The position numbers and the translations under genes are program-made. Below the pieces are notes generated by a model, which did no database searches, was not told where the DNA came from, and was given only the letters and a program-made list of their open reading frames with translations. From an uncultured Lachnospiraceae bacterium (GTDB lineage: Bacteria > Bacillota > Clostridia > Lachnospirales > Lachnospiraceae), in NCBI GenBank assembly GCA_910577175.1, contig CAJTLU010000003.1:35751-99750 (forward strand): a DNA stretch of 64,000 nt. Reading direction: 5' to 3'. Shown piece by piece: positions 55,813 to 63,886 of the stretch (positions are counted from its first letter, which is position 1; every line of letters begins with the position of its first letter).

Positions 55813-57879
55813 TTAATAGATTTCCCTGCCGTGGGCATCCGGAATCCCGGACTTGCGGTAAAAGTAGGAATTTACGATATCTCTCCACTCCTTTGCATGC
55901 TCCGCCTGCATTTTAAAGCGCTCTGCTGACCTTTGATAGATTTCCTCCGGAATGTAATCCTTTAAGCCGGCAAACGTCCCTAAAAACTGTTCCGCCTGCG
56001 CCGCGCCTTCAAAGTGTGTGTCGTAAATATGCTGTATCAGTGTCTTTCCGCTCTTTAATACCGCGTCGTACCGGACGTAATGGAAGAACAAAAGAAGCTC
56101 CTCCGGACACTCTGCCGCATCTTCATAACGCTTGTAGTTTTCCTCACGATACTGCATTGTATACCCTGTCCCTTTTGAAGTACGGTCAACGCCAAGTCCG
56201 TGGCAGTCCGCACGGTGATAGGTTCCCCAGCGGTCGTATTCATAGCCGTCCACATTCGGGCCGTAATGATGTCCCGGATTTACCATCCAGCCGATTCCGA
56301 GCGGCGAGGTATACTTTTCATAGACCTCTCTCGAACAAAGCGCCATATCGGTCAGCGCCTTTACTGCCGCAGGCTCCTTTGTTACTGTCATCCGAATCCA
56401 TTCCTCCGCAATCTCTTTTGCGGTCAGGGAGGTCTGGAACGCAAGCCTGCCAAAGCCGTACCAGTTCAGTCCGGCAAAATCGTGCCCGGTCCAGTTCTCA
56501 TCGTCTCCGGTATTCGTTACTGCCGCCATACCGCAGGTATGCTGCGCATAAGTACGCCCGCTTACAATATCCGCCACCGTGTCATTCTCCGGCGCGCAGT
56601 ACGTCTTGAAATCAAGCACCTCTTTCCACATCGGCACCAGATAACAGAAATGCCGCTGCTGCCCTGTATACTCCTGCGCTGCCTGCACCTCCAGAATCTG
56701 ATTGGTATGCTCTAAGCCGCCAAGCAGCGGAGAAACCGGTTCCCTGATCTGAAAATCCATCGGACCGTTTTTAATCTGCAGCACCACATTGTCCGCAAAC
56801 TGCCCGTCCAACGGCTTAAAATGGTCGTAGCCTGCCCTTGCACGGTCGGTCTTTTTGTCGCGCCAGTCCTGGGTACAATTATAAACAAAACAACGCCAGA
56901 TAATTGTTCCGCCATACGGGGCAGCCGCCTCCGCAAGCATGTTTGCGCCCTCCGCCTGCGTTCTGCCATAGGTATGCGGCCCCGGTCTTCCCTCCGAATC
57001 CGCCTTTACAAGAAAGCCGCCGAGATTCGGGACTGCCGTAAAAATATACCGCATCGTTTCCTTCCACCATGCCCTCACCTCTTCATTTAACGGGTCAGAG
57101 CAGGAAAGTCCGGCCAACTCCATCGGCGCAGCAAAGTTTAAGGACAAATATAGCGTTACCCCGTACTCTGCAAACACCTCGGACATCCGGCGCAGCTCCT
57201 TCTCATAACGTGGAGTAATCAGCTCTGTTGCTGCATTTTTTACATTTACATTATTAATCACCGCCGCGTTAATTCCTACCGATGCACAAAGCCTTGCATA
57301 TGCCCTTGTACGCTCGTTTACCACAACCTCGTTATCTACAAAAAAGAACGACCTGCCGGAATAGCCGCGTTCGATACTGCCGTCCATGTTATCCCAATGA
57401 TTCATCATGCGGAGCGGATTGTCCGGAAGCACCTTCTTTTCCTTCCCCGCAGCGCTTCCCTCTGTAATCTCCATACGGATGACATCAAACGCTCCGTATA
57501 AAATTCCCCTCCCGGTCCCTGCAATGATATACATTACCGTATCGTCCGAAACAATCCGGTAGCCCTCGCTGTATCCTTTTGCAAGCTCCGGCAGGAAAAG
57601 GAGCACAGTCCCCTCTGCCTGTCCCGTTAGGCGCTTTAGTGCATCCACACCGGCTTCCGCCTCCGCCGGAAGCAGTGCCGCTGCTTCATAATAAGTCTGC
57701 AGTTCTGTTCCAAACAATTCTTTTCCTGCGCGGACAAGCTCCGCTGTCGCGGTCACAACTGTCTGCGGCAGCTGCTCCTTATCTCCCGCCGCAGTCACAA
57801 CCGTAACCCTGCTCCATAAAACCGGGTTTGTAAGCGCTTTCATTTTGTAAGAAAGCCATGCGTCCGTATATCCCGCCAT
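55813..57879 (-). CDS. aguA: GH67 alpha-glucuronidase
   Basis: A 688-residue GH67 enzyme releasing (4-O-methyl)glucuronic acid from the non-reducing end of aldouronic acids. An N-terminal domain (1-145) precedes a TIM barrel with NHWDNMDGSIERGYSG, VGINAAVINNVNVKNA, GFLVKADSEGRPGPHTYGRT and IIWRCFVYN. The C-terminal helical domain contains GIGWMVNPGHHYGPNVDGYEYDRWGTYHRADCHGLGVDR. No signal peptide, as expected for this intracellular family. First gene of the aguA-uxuA unit, with GGAGGAGG upstream. A cre-like site lies in its first codons. Confidence 0.95.
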   Translation of the reverse strand: MAGYTDAWLSYKMKALTNPVLWSRVTVVTAAGDKEQLPQTVVTATAELVRAGKELFGTELQTYYEAAALLPAEAEAGVDALKRLTGQAEGTVLLFLPELAKGYSEGYRIVSDDTVMYIIAGTGRGILYGAFDVIRMEITEGSAAGKEKKVLPDNPLRMMNHWDNMDGSIERGYSGRSFFFVDNEVVVNERTRAYARLCASVGINAAVINNVNVKNAATELITPRYEKELRRMSEVFAEYGVTLYLSLNFAAPMELAGLSCSDPLNEEVRAWWKETMRYIFTAVPNLGGFLVKADSEGRPGPHTYGRTQAEGANMLAEAAAPYGGTIIWRCFVYNCTQDWRDKKTDRARAGYDHFKPLDGQFADNVVLQIKNGPMDFQIREPVSPLLGGLEHTNQILEVQAAQEYTGQQRHFCYLVPMWKEVLDFKTYCAPENDTVADIVSGRTYAQHTCGMAAVTNTGDDENWTGHDFAGLNWYGFGRLAFQTSLTAKEIAEEWIRMTVTKEPAAVKALTDMALCSREVYEKYTSPLGIGWMVNPGHHYGPNVDGYEYDRWGTYHRADCHGLGVDRTSKGTGYTMQYREENYKRYEDAAECPEELLLFFHYVRYDAVLKSGKTLIQHIYDTHFEGAAQAEQFLGTFAGLKDYIPEEIYQRSAERFKMQAEHAKEWRDIVNSYFYRKSGIPDAHGREIY
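57829..57842. promoter_or_regulatory. cre-like site (CcpA) in the start of aguA
   Basis: TGTAAGCGCTTTCA matches the CcpA operator consensus TGWAANCGNTNWCA at every defined base. It lies in aguA codons 13-17, about 60-75 bases after the predicted transcription start, a position where cre sites act as roadblocks. Confidence 0.55.
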
Positions 57880-57908
57880 CGTGTTACCTCCTCCATGCTT
57901 TTGCTTTC

Positions 57909-57942
57909 AGTATACCCTATCCCGGAGCATTTTGCAATGCAA
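57909..57942 (-). promoter_or_regulatory. Promoter of aguA with a small palindrome
   Basis: Minus strand -35 TTGCAA (57932-57937), 17-base spacer, -10 TATACT (57909-57914). The -35 lies within TTGCA-A-TGCAA (57932-57942), a possible operator. Confidence 0.6.
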
Positions 57943-57964
57943 TTTTCCTTGCGAAAATAACTCA

Positions 57965-57993
57965 TTGACATACGCCGTCCGGCTTGTTACAAT
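57965..57993 (+). promoter_or_regulatory. Promoter of the GH51 gene
   Basis: -35 TTGACA (57965-57970), 17-base spacer, -10 TACAAT (57988-57993). Start near 58000, leader about 60 bases. Back to back with the aguA promoter. Confidence 0.8.
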
Positions 57994-58058
57994 AAGAGTG
58001 GATTTGAATACTAATTTAGGCACCTACTTATTTTCATTTCATGTCAGGAGGTTTGTTT

Positions 58059-59657
58059 ATGGCACAAAAAGCAAAAATTACAGTTCACCCGTCCTTTCCT
58101 GTCGGAGAAATCTCTCCGCGGCTTTTCAGCACGTTTCTCGAACCAATCGGCTCGATGGTAAACGGAACCATGTATAACCCGAAGCATCCGACCGCGAACG
58201 CACAAGGGTTCCGGCAGGACTTCATTGACGCACTTAAGGCTTCCGGTATGCCGGCATGCCGTCTTCCGGGCGGCAATTTTGTCTCCGGCTGGGAATGGAA
58301 GGACTCCATCGGCCCGAAGGAGGAACGGAAGGTTCATCTGGACCTGGCATGGTACCAGTACATTACCAATGAAGTAGGCCACGACGAATACTTACAGTGG
58401 GCGGAGGCGGTAAACACCGAGCCGCTGTATACAATCAACCTTGGCACCGGCGACATCAAGGACGCCCAGCATATTGTAGAATACACCAATCACGAAAAAG
58501 GAACCTACTGGTCTGACCTGCGCCGCAAAAACGGCCACGAAACGCCTTACGGCGTCAAGACCTGGTATCTTGGAAACGAAATGGACGGGCCTTGGCAGAT
58601 TGGCTCCTGGGACAGAAATCCGAAGGGCTACGGCATTTTGTGTAATGAGGTTTCCAAGGTGATGAAATGGACCGACCCTACCATTGAAACCGCAGTCTGC
58701 GCTTCCTCCTCCCTGTGGATGGGACATTACCCGCAGTGGGAAGAAGAGGTCCTGCAGGAATGCTACGAAACCATCGACTATATTTCCATGCACCACTACC
58801 ACGGCGCACCGGAAGGAGACTACAGGGCGCTCCTTGGCGGCTCCTGCTATTATGAAGATTTTATCAATACGGAGGTTGCCCTTTGCGACCTGATTCAGGC
58901 AAAGATGCGCTCCCCGAAAAAGGTCATGCTCTCCTTTGACGAATACGGCGCAATGGTACGTCCGAACGAGCCGCTGCATCCGGGCTACGGGCCGCACAAT
59001 ATGGCAGCCTCGCACTTTGTTTTCAATCCGGACAGAAAGTATATCCTGCACGACCCGGACAAAATGCCGGACCGCACTTTCCCGGGCGGCGACATGCTCC
59101 ATGCGCTCTCCATGGCTTCCATCCAGCTTGCCTTTTTACGGCACGCAGACCGTGTCAAAATCGGCTGCATGACCGGAGGGCTTGGCGCGCTCTGCTCCTC
59201 GAACCACGACCACGTATGGAAGTCTGCGTCACATTATGTATTTATGCAGTTGATGCAGTATGCACGCGGCACCTCCCTGCAGACAGACACGCAGTGCGAA
59301 ACCTACGATATCCCGGGCTATGCCATAAATGACACGTCGCAGTATGTGGAAAAAGAAGGCGTTCCTTATGTTGACTGCGCCGCCGCATGGGACGATACCA
59401 GCAACAGCCTGAACCTGTTTGTCATTAACCGGAATGCGGACGCTTCCTATCCGCTTGAACTGGATGTCCGCGCCTTTGAAGGGTATGAATTTAAAGAACA
59501 GCTGGAGCTTTACTGCAAAGACCTCGAGGCGAAAAACAGCTATGAGCAGCCTGACCTGATTGTACCGGTCTCCACGACCGGCCAGGCCTTTGAAAACGGA
59601 ATGCTCACAGCAGAAATTAAGCCGCTTTCCTGGAACGTATTCCGTTTCCAGAAATAA
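58059..59657 (+). CDS. GH51 alpha-L-arabinofuranosidase
   Basis: 532 residues from ATG 58059 (AGGAGG seven bases upstream). A TIM barrel has acid/base Glu174 (WYLGNEMDG) and nucleophile Glu295 (LSFDEYGAM); RLPGGNFVSGWEWKDSIGP is the family's substrate loop. The C-terminal beta-sandwich (about 390-532) ends LSWNVFRFQK. No signal peptide, so it removes arabinose side chains from imported oligosaccharides. Monocistronic and divergent from aguA-uxuA. Confidence 0.94.
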   Translation: MAQKAKITVHPSFPVGEISPRLFSTFLEPIGSMVNGTMYNPKHPTANAQGFRQDFIDALKASGMPACRLPGGNFVSGWEWKDSIGPKEERKVHLDLAWYQYITNEVGHDEYLQWAEAVNTEPLYTINLGTGDIKDAQHIVEYTNHEKGTYWSDLRRKNGHETPYGVKTWYLGNEMDGPWQIGSWDRNPKGYGILCNEVSKVMKWTDPTIETAVCASSSLWMGHYPQWEEEVLQECYETIDYISMHHYHGAPEGDYRALLGGSCYYEDFINTEVALCDLIQAKMRSPKKVMLSFDEYGAMVRPNEPLHPGYGPHNMAASHFVFNPDRKYILHDPDKMPDRTFPGGDMLHALSMASIQLAFLRHADRVKIGCMTGGLGALCSSNHDHVWKSASHYVFMQLMQYARGTSLQTDTQCETYDIPGYAINDTSQYVEKEGVPYVDCAAAWDDTSNSLNLFVINRNADASYPLELDVRAFEGYEFKEQLELYCKDLEAKNSYEQPDLIVPVSTTGQAFENGMLTAEIKPLSWNVFRFQK

Positions 59658-59723
59658 TAAACTTTATTGGCGGAAGGGACAGCCACCATGAGGAGAGTAA
59701 TAATAAAAGTTTAGTAATACAAC

Positions 59724-59749
59724 GACGGTGCAGCCTAAGCTGCACCGTC
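59724..59749 (+). terminator. Hairpin after the GH51 gene
   Basis: An 11-bp perfect stem (59724-59734 with 59739-59749, loop CTAA), flanked by GACAGCC near 59680 and GGCTGTC at 59753-59759, which can extend the fold. U tract absent (GGCTGTCTCTC), so termination is probable rather than certain. Confidence 0.5.
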
Positions 59750-59902
59750 ACCGGCTGTCTCTCAAAACAGAACTCTGTCACAGACCTGCTGAAATTCCGA
59801 TTCTTTTAAAATAAATCCCCAAACCCTCCCTCGTCCGGAGCCGATGCGTGGTAGTAATTATAATTCATAACAATGCGCTTGTTTCTATGCCGGACATGCG
59901 CT

Positions 59903-59988
59903 GTGAAACGGGGAGTCGAACCCCTGAGGCTATCCGCACCTCTACCATGATTACGGCACATTCTCTGCCGATGGAGATACATCCACTC
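59903..59988 (-). other. tRNA-like relic with class II variable arm
   Basis: On the minus strand the order is: a partly paired acceptor (5 of 7), T8-A9, a 4-bp D-stem TCTC/GAGA with GG in the loop, a 4-bp anticodon-like stem with an 8-base loop (GTAATCAT), a variable arm GAGG/CCTC, a T-arm GGGG-TTCGACT-CCCC, and no CCA. The irregular anticodon loop and acceptor suggest a degenerate tRNA rather than a working one. An 8-bp direct repeat TGCCGGAC flanks it (59888-59895 and 59989-59996). Confidence 0.4.
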
Positions 59989-60049
59989 TGCCGGACTACC
60001 ATCTGTAAAAGAATCAAAGGAACAGCTTCTGCCTTTCTGTTATCATACG

Positions 60050-60502
60050 CTACAACAGCTCCGTTGTCCAGTTCAATTCCTGAATCAGTTCGTCACATTC
60101 GCGTAACTCCTTTGACAAAACATCCACTTTTTTCTGGAGGTCTGCCACCGGTACCGTGCTCACAATCTTTATTTCGGAATGTGTCATACGGTTTGCTCTG
60201 CTGCTTGCGTTATCCAGAAAATTTCTCATAATCTGGATTCTGCTTTTCAGACAGTCCCTGCGGGCAAGCAGCTCTGTTATCGTTTTTCCTTCGTGCATGG
60301 TTCTGCTGTTCGTCAGATTAATTCTTGCAATCAGCTCCTCCAGCCTGGCAATAATCCGGTCCAGCTCCTTTAAAAGCCCCTCCGGCTCCTCCGAAGGCTT
60401 CTCGCCCTCCTGCACCTTGGAATTGTTATTCAGCCGGATGCCAAGCTCCGACAGCCTCTCCTGCAAATCTGCCCGTTCCGATAACGCTGTTGCCAGTTTC
60501 AT
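60050..60502 (-). CDS. DIP1984-family coiled-coil protein
   Basis: A 150-residue, mostly helical protein matching the DIP1984 family pattern: MKLATALSERADLQERL, KVQEGEKPSEEPEGLLKELD, IARINLTNSRTM, SEIKIVSTVPVADLQKKVD and the C-terminal IQELNWTTELL. No membrane segment. The family's role is not established. AGGAGG lies upstream of ATG. The adjacent tRNA-like relic and structured repeat make this a small accessory patch. Confidence 0.85.
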   Translation of the reverse strand: MKLATALSERADLQERLSELGIRLNNNSKVQEGEKPSEEPEGLLKELDRIIARLEELIARINLTNSRTMHEGKTITELLARRDCLKSRIQIMRNFLDNASSRANRMTHSEIKIVSTVPVADLQKKVDVLSKELRECDELIQELNWTTELL

Positions 60503-60557
60503 TTTCTCATCCTCCTTAACATATCAAAAACCTTTGGTTTCCTGTCATTACCCCAAG

Positions 60558-60632
60558 CGCGGCGGCTCCGGGCGTGGCGGATTCTTACAAGTGGAAGGAA
60601 TCCCTGCCCTACTTGTAAGAATGGGACCGCGC
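60558..60632. repeat. Structured repeat with GGCTCCGGGCGTGGCG core, copy 2
   Basis: An inner 12-bp perfect inverted repeat, ATTCTTACAAGT (60581-60592) with its complement (60611-60622), lies inside outer arms GCGCGG/CCGCGC (60558-60563 with 60626-60631). The core GGCTCCGGGCGTGGCG (60564-60579) is shared with 11304-11319. It sits between the CinA/PncC stop and the DIP1984 promoter region; read leftward it has no U tract. Confidence 0.5.
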
Positions 60633-60644
60633 TTCGCCCTTACC

Positions 60645-61133
60645 CTACCCAAGCAGCCCGCAGAGCGTTTCAAACACAAACTCTGCCGAAGCTTCCCTGA
60701 CCTTATTTCTGCCAAGGTCACCGAACTGCTTCGTCACCGTCGTAAGCGTTCCATCCACAAAAAAGCCGAAACAGACCATCCCGACCGGTTTTTCCGTGGT
60801 TCCTCCGGCAGGACCCGCAATTCCGGATATTCCAACACCGACCTGCGCCTTCTGCGCCTTTGCAACGCCCTCCGCCATTTCGCGGGCAACCTCCTCGCTT
60901 ACGACGCCATAAGCTTTTATGGTTTCCGGCCTTACCCCGAGATACTTTACCTTTGCTTCATCTGCATAGGTCACAACCCCCGCGTCAAATACTGCCGAAG
61001 CATTCGGCACATCCACCAGTCTGGCGCAGCACAGTCCGCCTGTGCAGGACTCCGCAAAGGAAATCCGGAAGCCCTTTTCCTGCAAAAGTGCTACGAGCCG
61101 TTCCTCTTTTGCTTCTTTTTTCAGTCCTTCCAT
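60645..61133 (-). CDS. CinA C-terminal domain protein (nicotinamide-nucleotide amidase, PncC type)
   Basis: About 162 residues corresponding to the stand-alone CinA C-terminal domain: ISFAESCTGGLCCARLVDVPNAS with the catalytic Ser, GVVTYADEAKVKYLGV, AYGVVSEEVAREMAEG, VGISGIAGPAGGTTEKPVGMVCFGF. PncC proteins deamidate NMN in NAD recycling. ATG 61133 has GGAGG 11 bases upstream; ATG 61190 would overlap the ABC ATPase gene by 13 bases and lacks a ribosome site. Last gene of the ABC cluster by position. Confidence 0.9.
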   Translation of the reverse strand: MEGLKKEAKEERLVALLQEKGFRISFAESCTGGLCCARLVDVPNASAVFDAGVVTYADEAKVKYLGVRPETIKAYGVVSEEVAREMAEGVAKAQKAQVGVGISGIAGPAGGTTEKPVGMVCFGFFVDGTLTTVTKQFGDLGRNKVREASAEFVFETLCGLLG

Positions 61134-61177
61134 TCTATCCGCTGCCTCCTTTTTGTCTCCCGCTCCTCTTCTGCGCG

Positions 61178-61951
61178 CTAATTCCCGCATTCGATACTGA
61201 TGCGGTTAAACACATGCAGGATATCGTCGGTTACCATAGTTTCCTTTTCCTCTCCCGACTTATCCATTACGATTTTTCCTTTGTCCATCATCAGCAGACG
61301 GCTTCCGTACTCCACCGCATAACGGAGGTTATGCGTTACCATAATCGCGGTCAGCTTTTTTTCCTTTACCACCTGATCCGTGAGCCGCATGATAATCTCC
61401 GCCGTATGAGGGTCTAACGCTGCCGTATGCTCATCTAAAATCAGAAAATCAAGAGGCGTAAGCGTTGCCATAACAAGGGAAACTGCCTGCCTCTGCCCGC
61501 CGGACAGCGCCCCGAGCTTTACATTCATCTTGTCCTCCAGACCAAGTCCTAAGCCTGCAAGCTGCTCCTTATAATACCCGGCTCTCGCCTTGTTTACTCC
61601 GCCGGACAGCCCGAAGCGCTTTCCCTTGTGGTCCGCTAAGGACATATTTTCAAGAATCGTCATATTCGGACAGGTCCCGAGCGCCGGGTTCTGATACACC
61701 CGCCCCATTCTCCGGTAGCGCTCATACTCCTTCATCCGGTCGATGCTCTGGCCGTTAATCAGCACCTGCCCTTCGTCAATCGGAATACTGCCGCAGATAA
61801 TATTCAGCATAGACGTCTTTCCGCTTCCGTTGCTGCCTACTACCGACACAAACTCACCGTCTCCTACCGTCAGGTTAAAGTCGTCGAACAGGCACATCTG
61901 TGTTATCGTACCAGCATTGTATATCTTAGAAATGTGCCGCATCTCAAGCAT
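61178..61951 (-). CDS. ABC transporter ATPase (TrpXYZ-type importer)
   Basis: A 257-residue ATPase: Walker A VVGSNGSGKTS, Q-loop YQNPALGTCPNMTILENMSLAD, signature LSGGQRQAVSLVMA, Walker B LDFLILDEHTAALDP and switch His in MVTHNLR. It overlaps the permease gene by 8 bases. With the permease and the binding protein it forms a three-gene importer of the ABC_sub_bind/branched-chain-permease class; relatives are predicted to carry aromatic amino acids. Confidence 0.93.
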   Translation of the reverse strand: MLEMRHISKIYNAGTITQMCLFDDFNLTVGDGEFVSVVGSNGSGKTSMLNIICGSIPIDEGQVLINGQSIDRMKEYERYRRMGRVYQNPALGTCPNMTILENMSLADHKGKRFGLSGGVNKARAGYYKEQLAGLGLGLEDKMNVKLGALSGGQRQAVSLVMATLTPLDFLILDEHTAALDPHTAEIIMRLTDQVVKEKKLTAIMVTHNLRYAVEYGSRLLMMDKGKIVMDKSGEEKETMVTDDILHVFNRISIECGN

Positions 61952-62831
61952 TTGCCCTGCCGCCTCCTTTCTGACGGTTCCCGACTACAAGAATCACAAG
62001 GAACAATACTGCCGTTACCAGCTTTAACAGATTTGCCGGAAGCCCGAGGCTGATTGCAATCTGGATACAGATTTTATAAATCACACTGCCTGCGACTGCC
62101 GCCGTAGTTCCTTTCACAAATCCCTCTTTTTTAAAAATCGTCGTACCAATAATTACCGTAGCCAGACCAAACACCATCTGCCCGGTTCCCATAGTTGCGG
62201 AAAAGCTGCGCTGCTCATGGCACACCAGACAGCCGCAGAGAGCCACCAGGGCATTTGCAATAACAAGCCCCAAAATCTTTACCTTTCCCTTATCCTTTGC
62301 CAAAGAGGTGACTAACACTTCATTGTCGCCTGCCGCGCGCAGAAGGAGACCATTCTTTGTTTTAAAGTACAAATCAAGCAGCAGCTTGACAAGCAGCATC
62401 AGAAAAAACGAAACAATCAGCTTTCTCTGCAAAAGAGAAAGACTGCCAAACAGCGTTTTCACCGGTTCCGCAGTAAACAAGGTTGCAACATCACGCCCGA
62501 CTGCCAGATTAGAGCCTGCAATCTGCAGGTTAATGGAAAACAGCGCCGTCATTGTAATAATTCCGGCAAGAAGGTCCCGCACCTTAAAGCACACATGAAT
62601 TATCCCGGTCACAAGCCCTGCCAACGCTCCGGCCGCCAGCGCCGCCAGTAATGTCAGATAAGGATTTCCCCCCTTTACTAAAAGCAGTGCCGTAACCGCT
62701 GCGCCAAGCGGAAAGCTCCCGTCTACCGTCAGGTCCGGAAAGTCCAGAATCTTATACGTAATATAAATGCCGTAGGACAGCAGGGCGTAAATAAAGCCCT
62801 GCGTCACGGTACTGATAATCAAATCAACCAT
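61944..62831 (-). CDS. ABC transporter permease, branched-chain type (TrpY-like)
   Basis: A 295-residue membrane protein with 8-9 hydrophobic segments and the start pattern FIYALLSYGIYITYKILDFPDLTVDGSFPLGAA typical of the single permease of TrpXYZ-like importers. It overlaps the ATPase gene at its 3' end and follows the binding-protein gene by 29 bases. Confidence 0.92.
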   Translation of the reverse strand: MVDLIISTVTQGFIYALLSYGIYITYKILDFPDLTVDGSFPLGAAVTALLLVKGGNPYLTLLAALAAGALAGLVTGIIHVCFKVRDLLAGIITMTALFSINLQIAGSNLAVGRDVATLFTAEPVKTLFGSLSLLQRKLIVSFFLMLLVKLLLDLYFKTKNGLLLRAAGDNEVLVTSLAKDKGKVKILGLVIANALVALCGCLVCHEQRSFSATMGTGQMVFGLATVIIGTTIFKKEGFVKGTTAAVAGSVIYKICIQIAISLGLPANLLKLVTAVLFLVILVVGNRQKGGGRANA

Positions 62832-62860
62832 AGTCTTACTCCAATATCAGCTCTTTCGCC

Positions 62861-63832
62861 TTATTCTTCCTGGGCTTCGATTGCCTTTTCTGCAACATCC
62901 TCCGGAACGGTTATTCCCATTTCAGTAATCGCACCAGAGTTAATATAAATACCATATTCGGTAATCGTCTCATACGGAATCTCAGACGTCTTTGCCTCGC
63001 CCTTTAATACCTTTGCCGCCATCGCGCCGGTCTGGCGTCCAAGCTCATAATAATCGATTCCTGCCGCAGCCACACAGCCCTTTACGACCTGCTCTATTTC
63101 GCTTCCGTACACCGGAATCCCTGCCTCATTGGTCTTTTCCAGAACGGAGGAAAGCACGCCTACTACATTATTATCCGTCAGATTGGAAAAACAGTCAACC
63201 TTTTTACTGATTAATGTATCTGTCGCCTGTGTCACCTCGGACTGTGCCGTTACGCCGAGCGCCTCTATTGTAAACCCATAAGCGCCTGCTTTTTCCTGAT
63301 ATTCCTTAATAGCAGATACGGAATTTGGCTCGCTTGTCGTATAAAGAATCCCGATGGTCTTTGCGTCCGGCTGAAGCTTGCGGATTAAATCAAGCTGTGC
63401 CTCTATCGGAAGCTTATCGGAAGTTCCGGTAATATTCCCTTTATCCAGCTTTGCTTCTACCGGGTCGCTGATTGCGGTAAAAATCACCGGGATATCCTTA
63501 TCCTCTGCTGCTGCAAAGCAGGCGGTTGCCGCGTTGGTTGCAATGCCGCACATTAAGGCTACGTTCTTCGCCGAAAAATTCTGCCCGATCTGCGTACAGA
63601 TATTATCATCAAACCCTGCATTCTGATAATCCACGGAATAATCCGTGCCTTCCTTCAGCCCGGCATCCTCTAACCCCTTCAGAAAACCGTTGCGGCAGTT
63701 ATCCAGGGAAGAATGCTCCCCGTACTGGCTGATTCCGATGACCGGTACCTCTTTCTTTCCGCACGCTGCACCCCCGAATACCATGACCGCAGCTGCAACT
63801 GCACAAACTACTCTCTTTACTGTCTTTTTCAT
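62861..63832 (-). CDS. ABC substrate-binding lipoprotein (ABC_sub_bind family, TrpX-like)
   Basis: 323 residues from ATG 63832 (AGGAGG seven bases upstream). The lipobox ends GGAAC (Cys24). A periplasmic-binding fold follows: VPVIGISQYGEHSSLDNCRNGFLKGLEDAG, IATNAATACFAAAEDKDIPVIFTAISDPVEA, GTSDKLPIEAQLDLIRKL, IGILYTTSEPNSVSA, AAGIDYYELGRQTGAMA. The family binds aromatic amino acids in studied cases; the ligand here is not proven. The longer open frame upstream translates the repeats at 63887-63956 and is rejected. Confidence 0.92.
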   Translation of the reverse strand: MKKTVKRVVCAVAAAVMVFGGAACGKKEVPVIGISQYGEHSSLDNCRNGFLKGLEDAGLKEGTDYSVDYQNAGFDDNICTQIGQNFSAKNVALMCGIATNAATACFAAAEDKDIPVIFTAISDPVEAKLDKGNITGTSDKLPIEAQLDLIRKLQPDAKTIGILYTTSEPNSVSAIKEYQEKAGAYGFTIEALGVTAQSEVTQATDTLISKKVDCFSNLTDNNVVGVLSSVLEKTNEAGIPVYGSEIEQVVKGCVAAAGIDYYELGRQTGAMAAKVLKGEAKTSEIPYETITEYGIYINSGAITEMGITVPEDVAEKAIEAQEE

Positions 63833-63886
63833 ACTTTTCCTCCTGATTCTTCCTGATTTTGATTTCCTATTTGCAGAAGCCTCCCC

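Noticed and set aside
58392..59102. Minus-strand frame (236 codons) opposite GH51
   Set aside because: Shadow of the GH51 coding sequence; no ribosome site or motif.
60156..61181. Long plus-strand frame (341 codons) opposite DIP1984 and CinA genes
   Set aside because: Crosses two real genes on the other strand, has no ribosome site and no recognisable domain.
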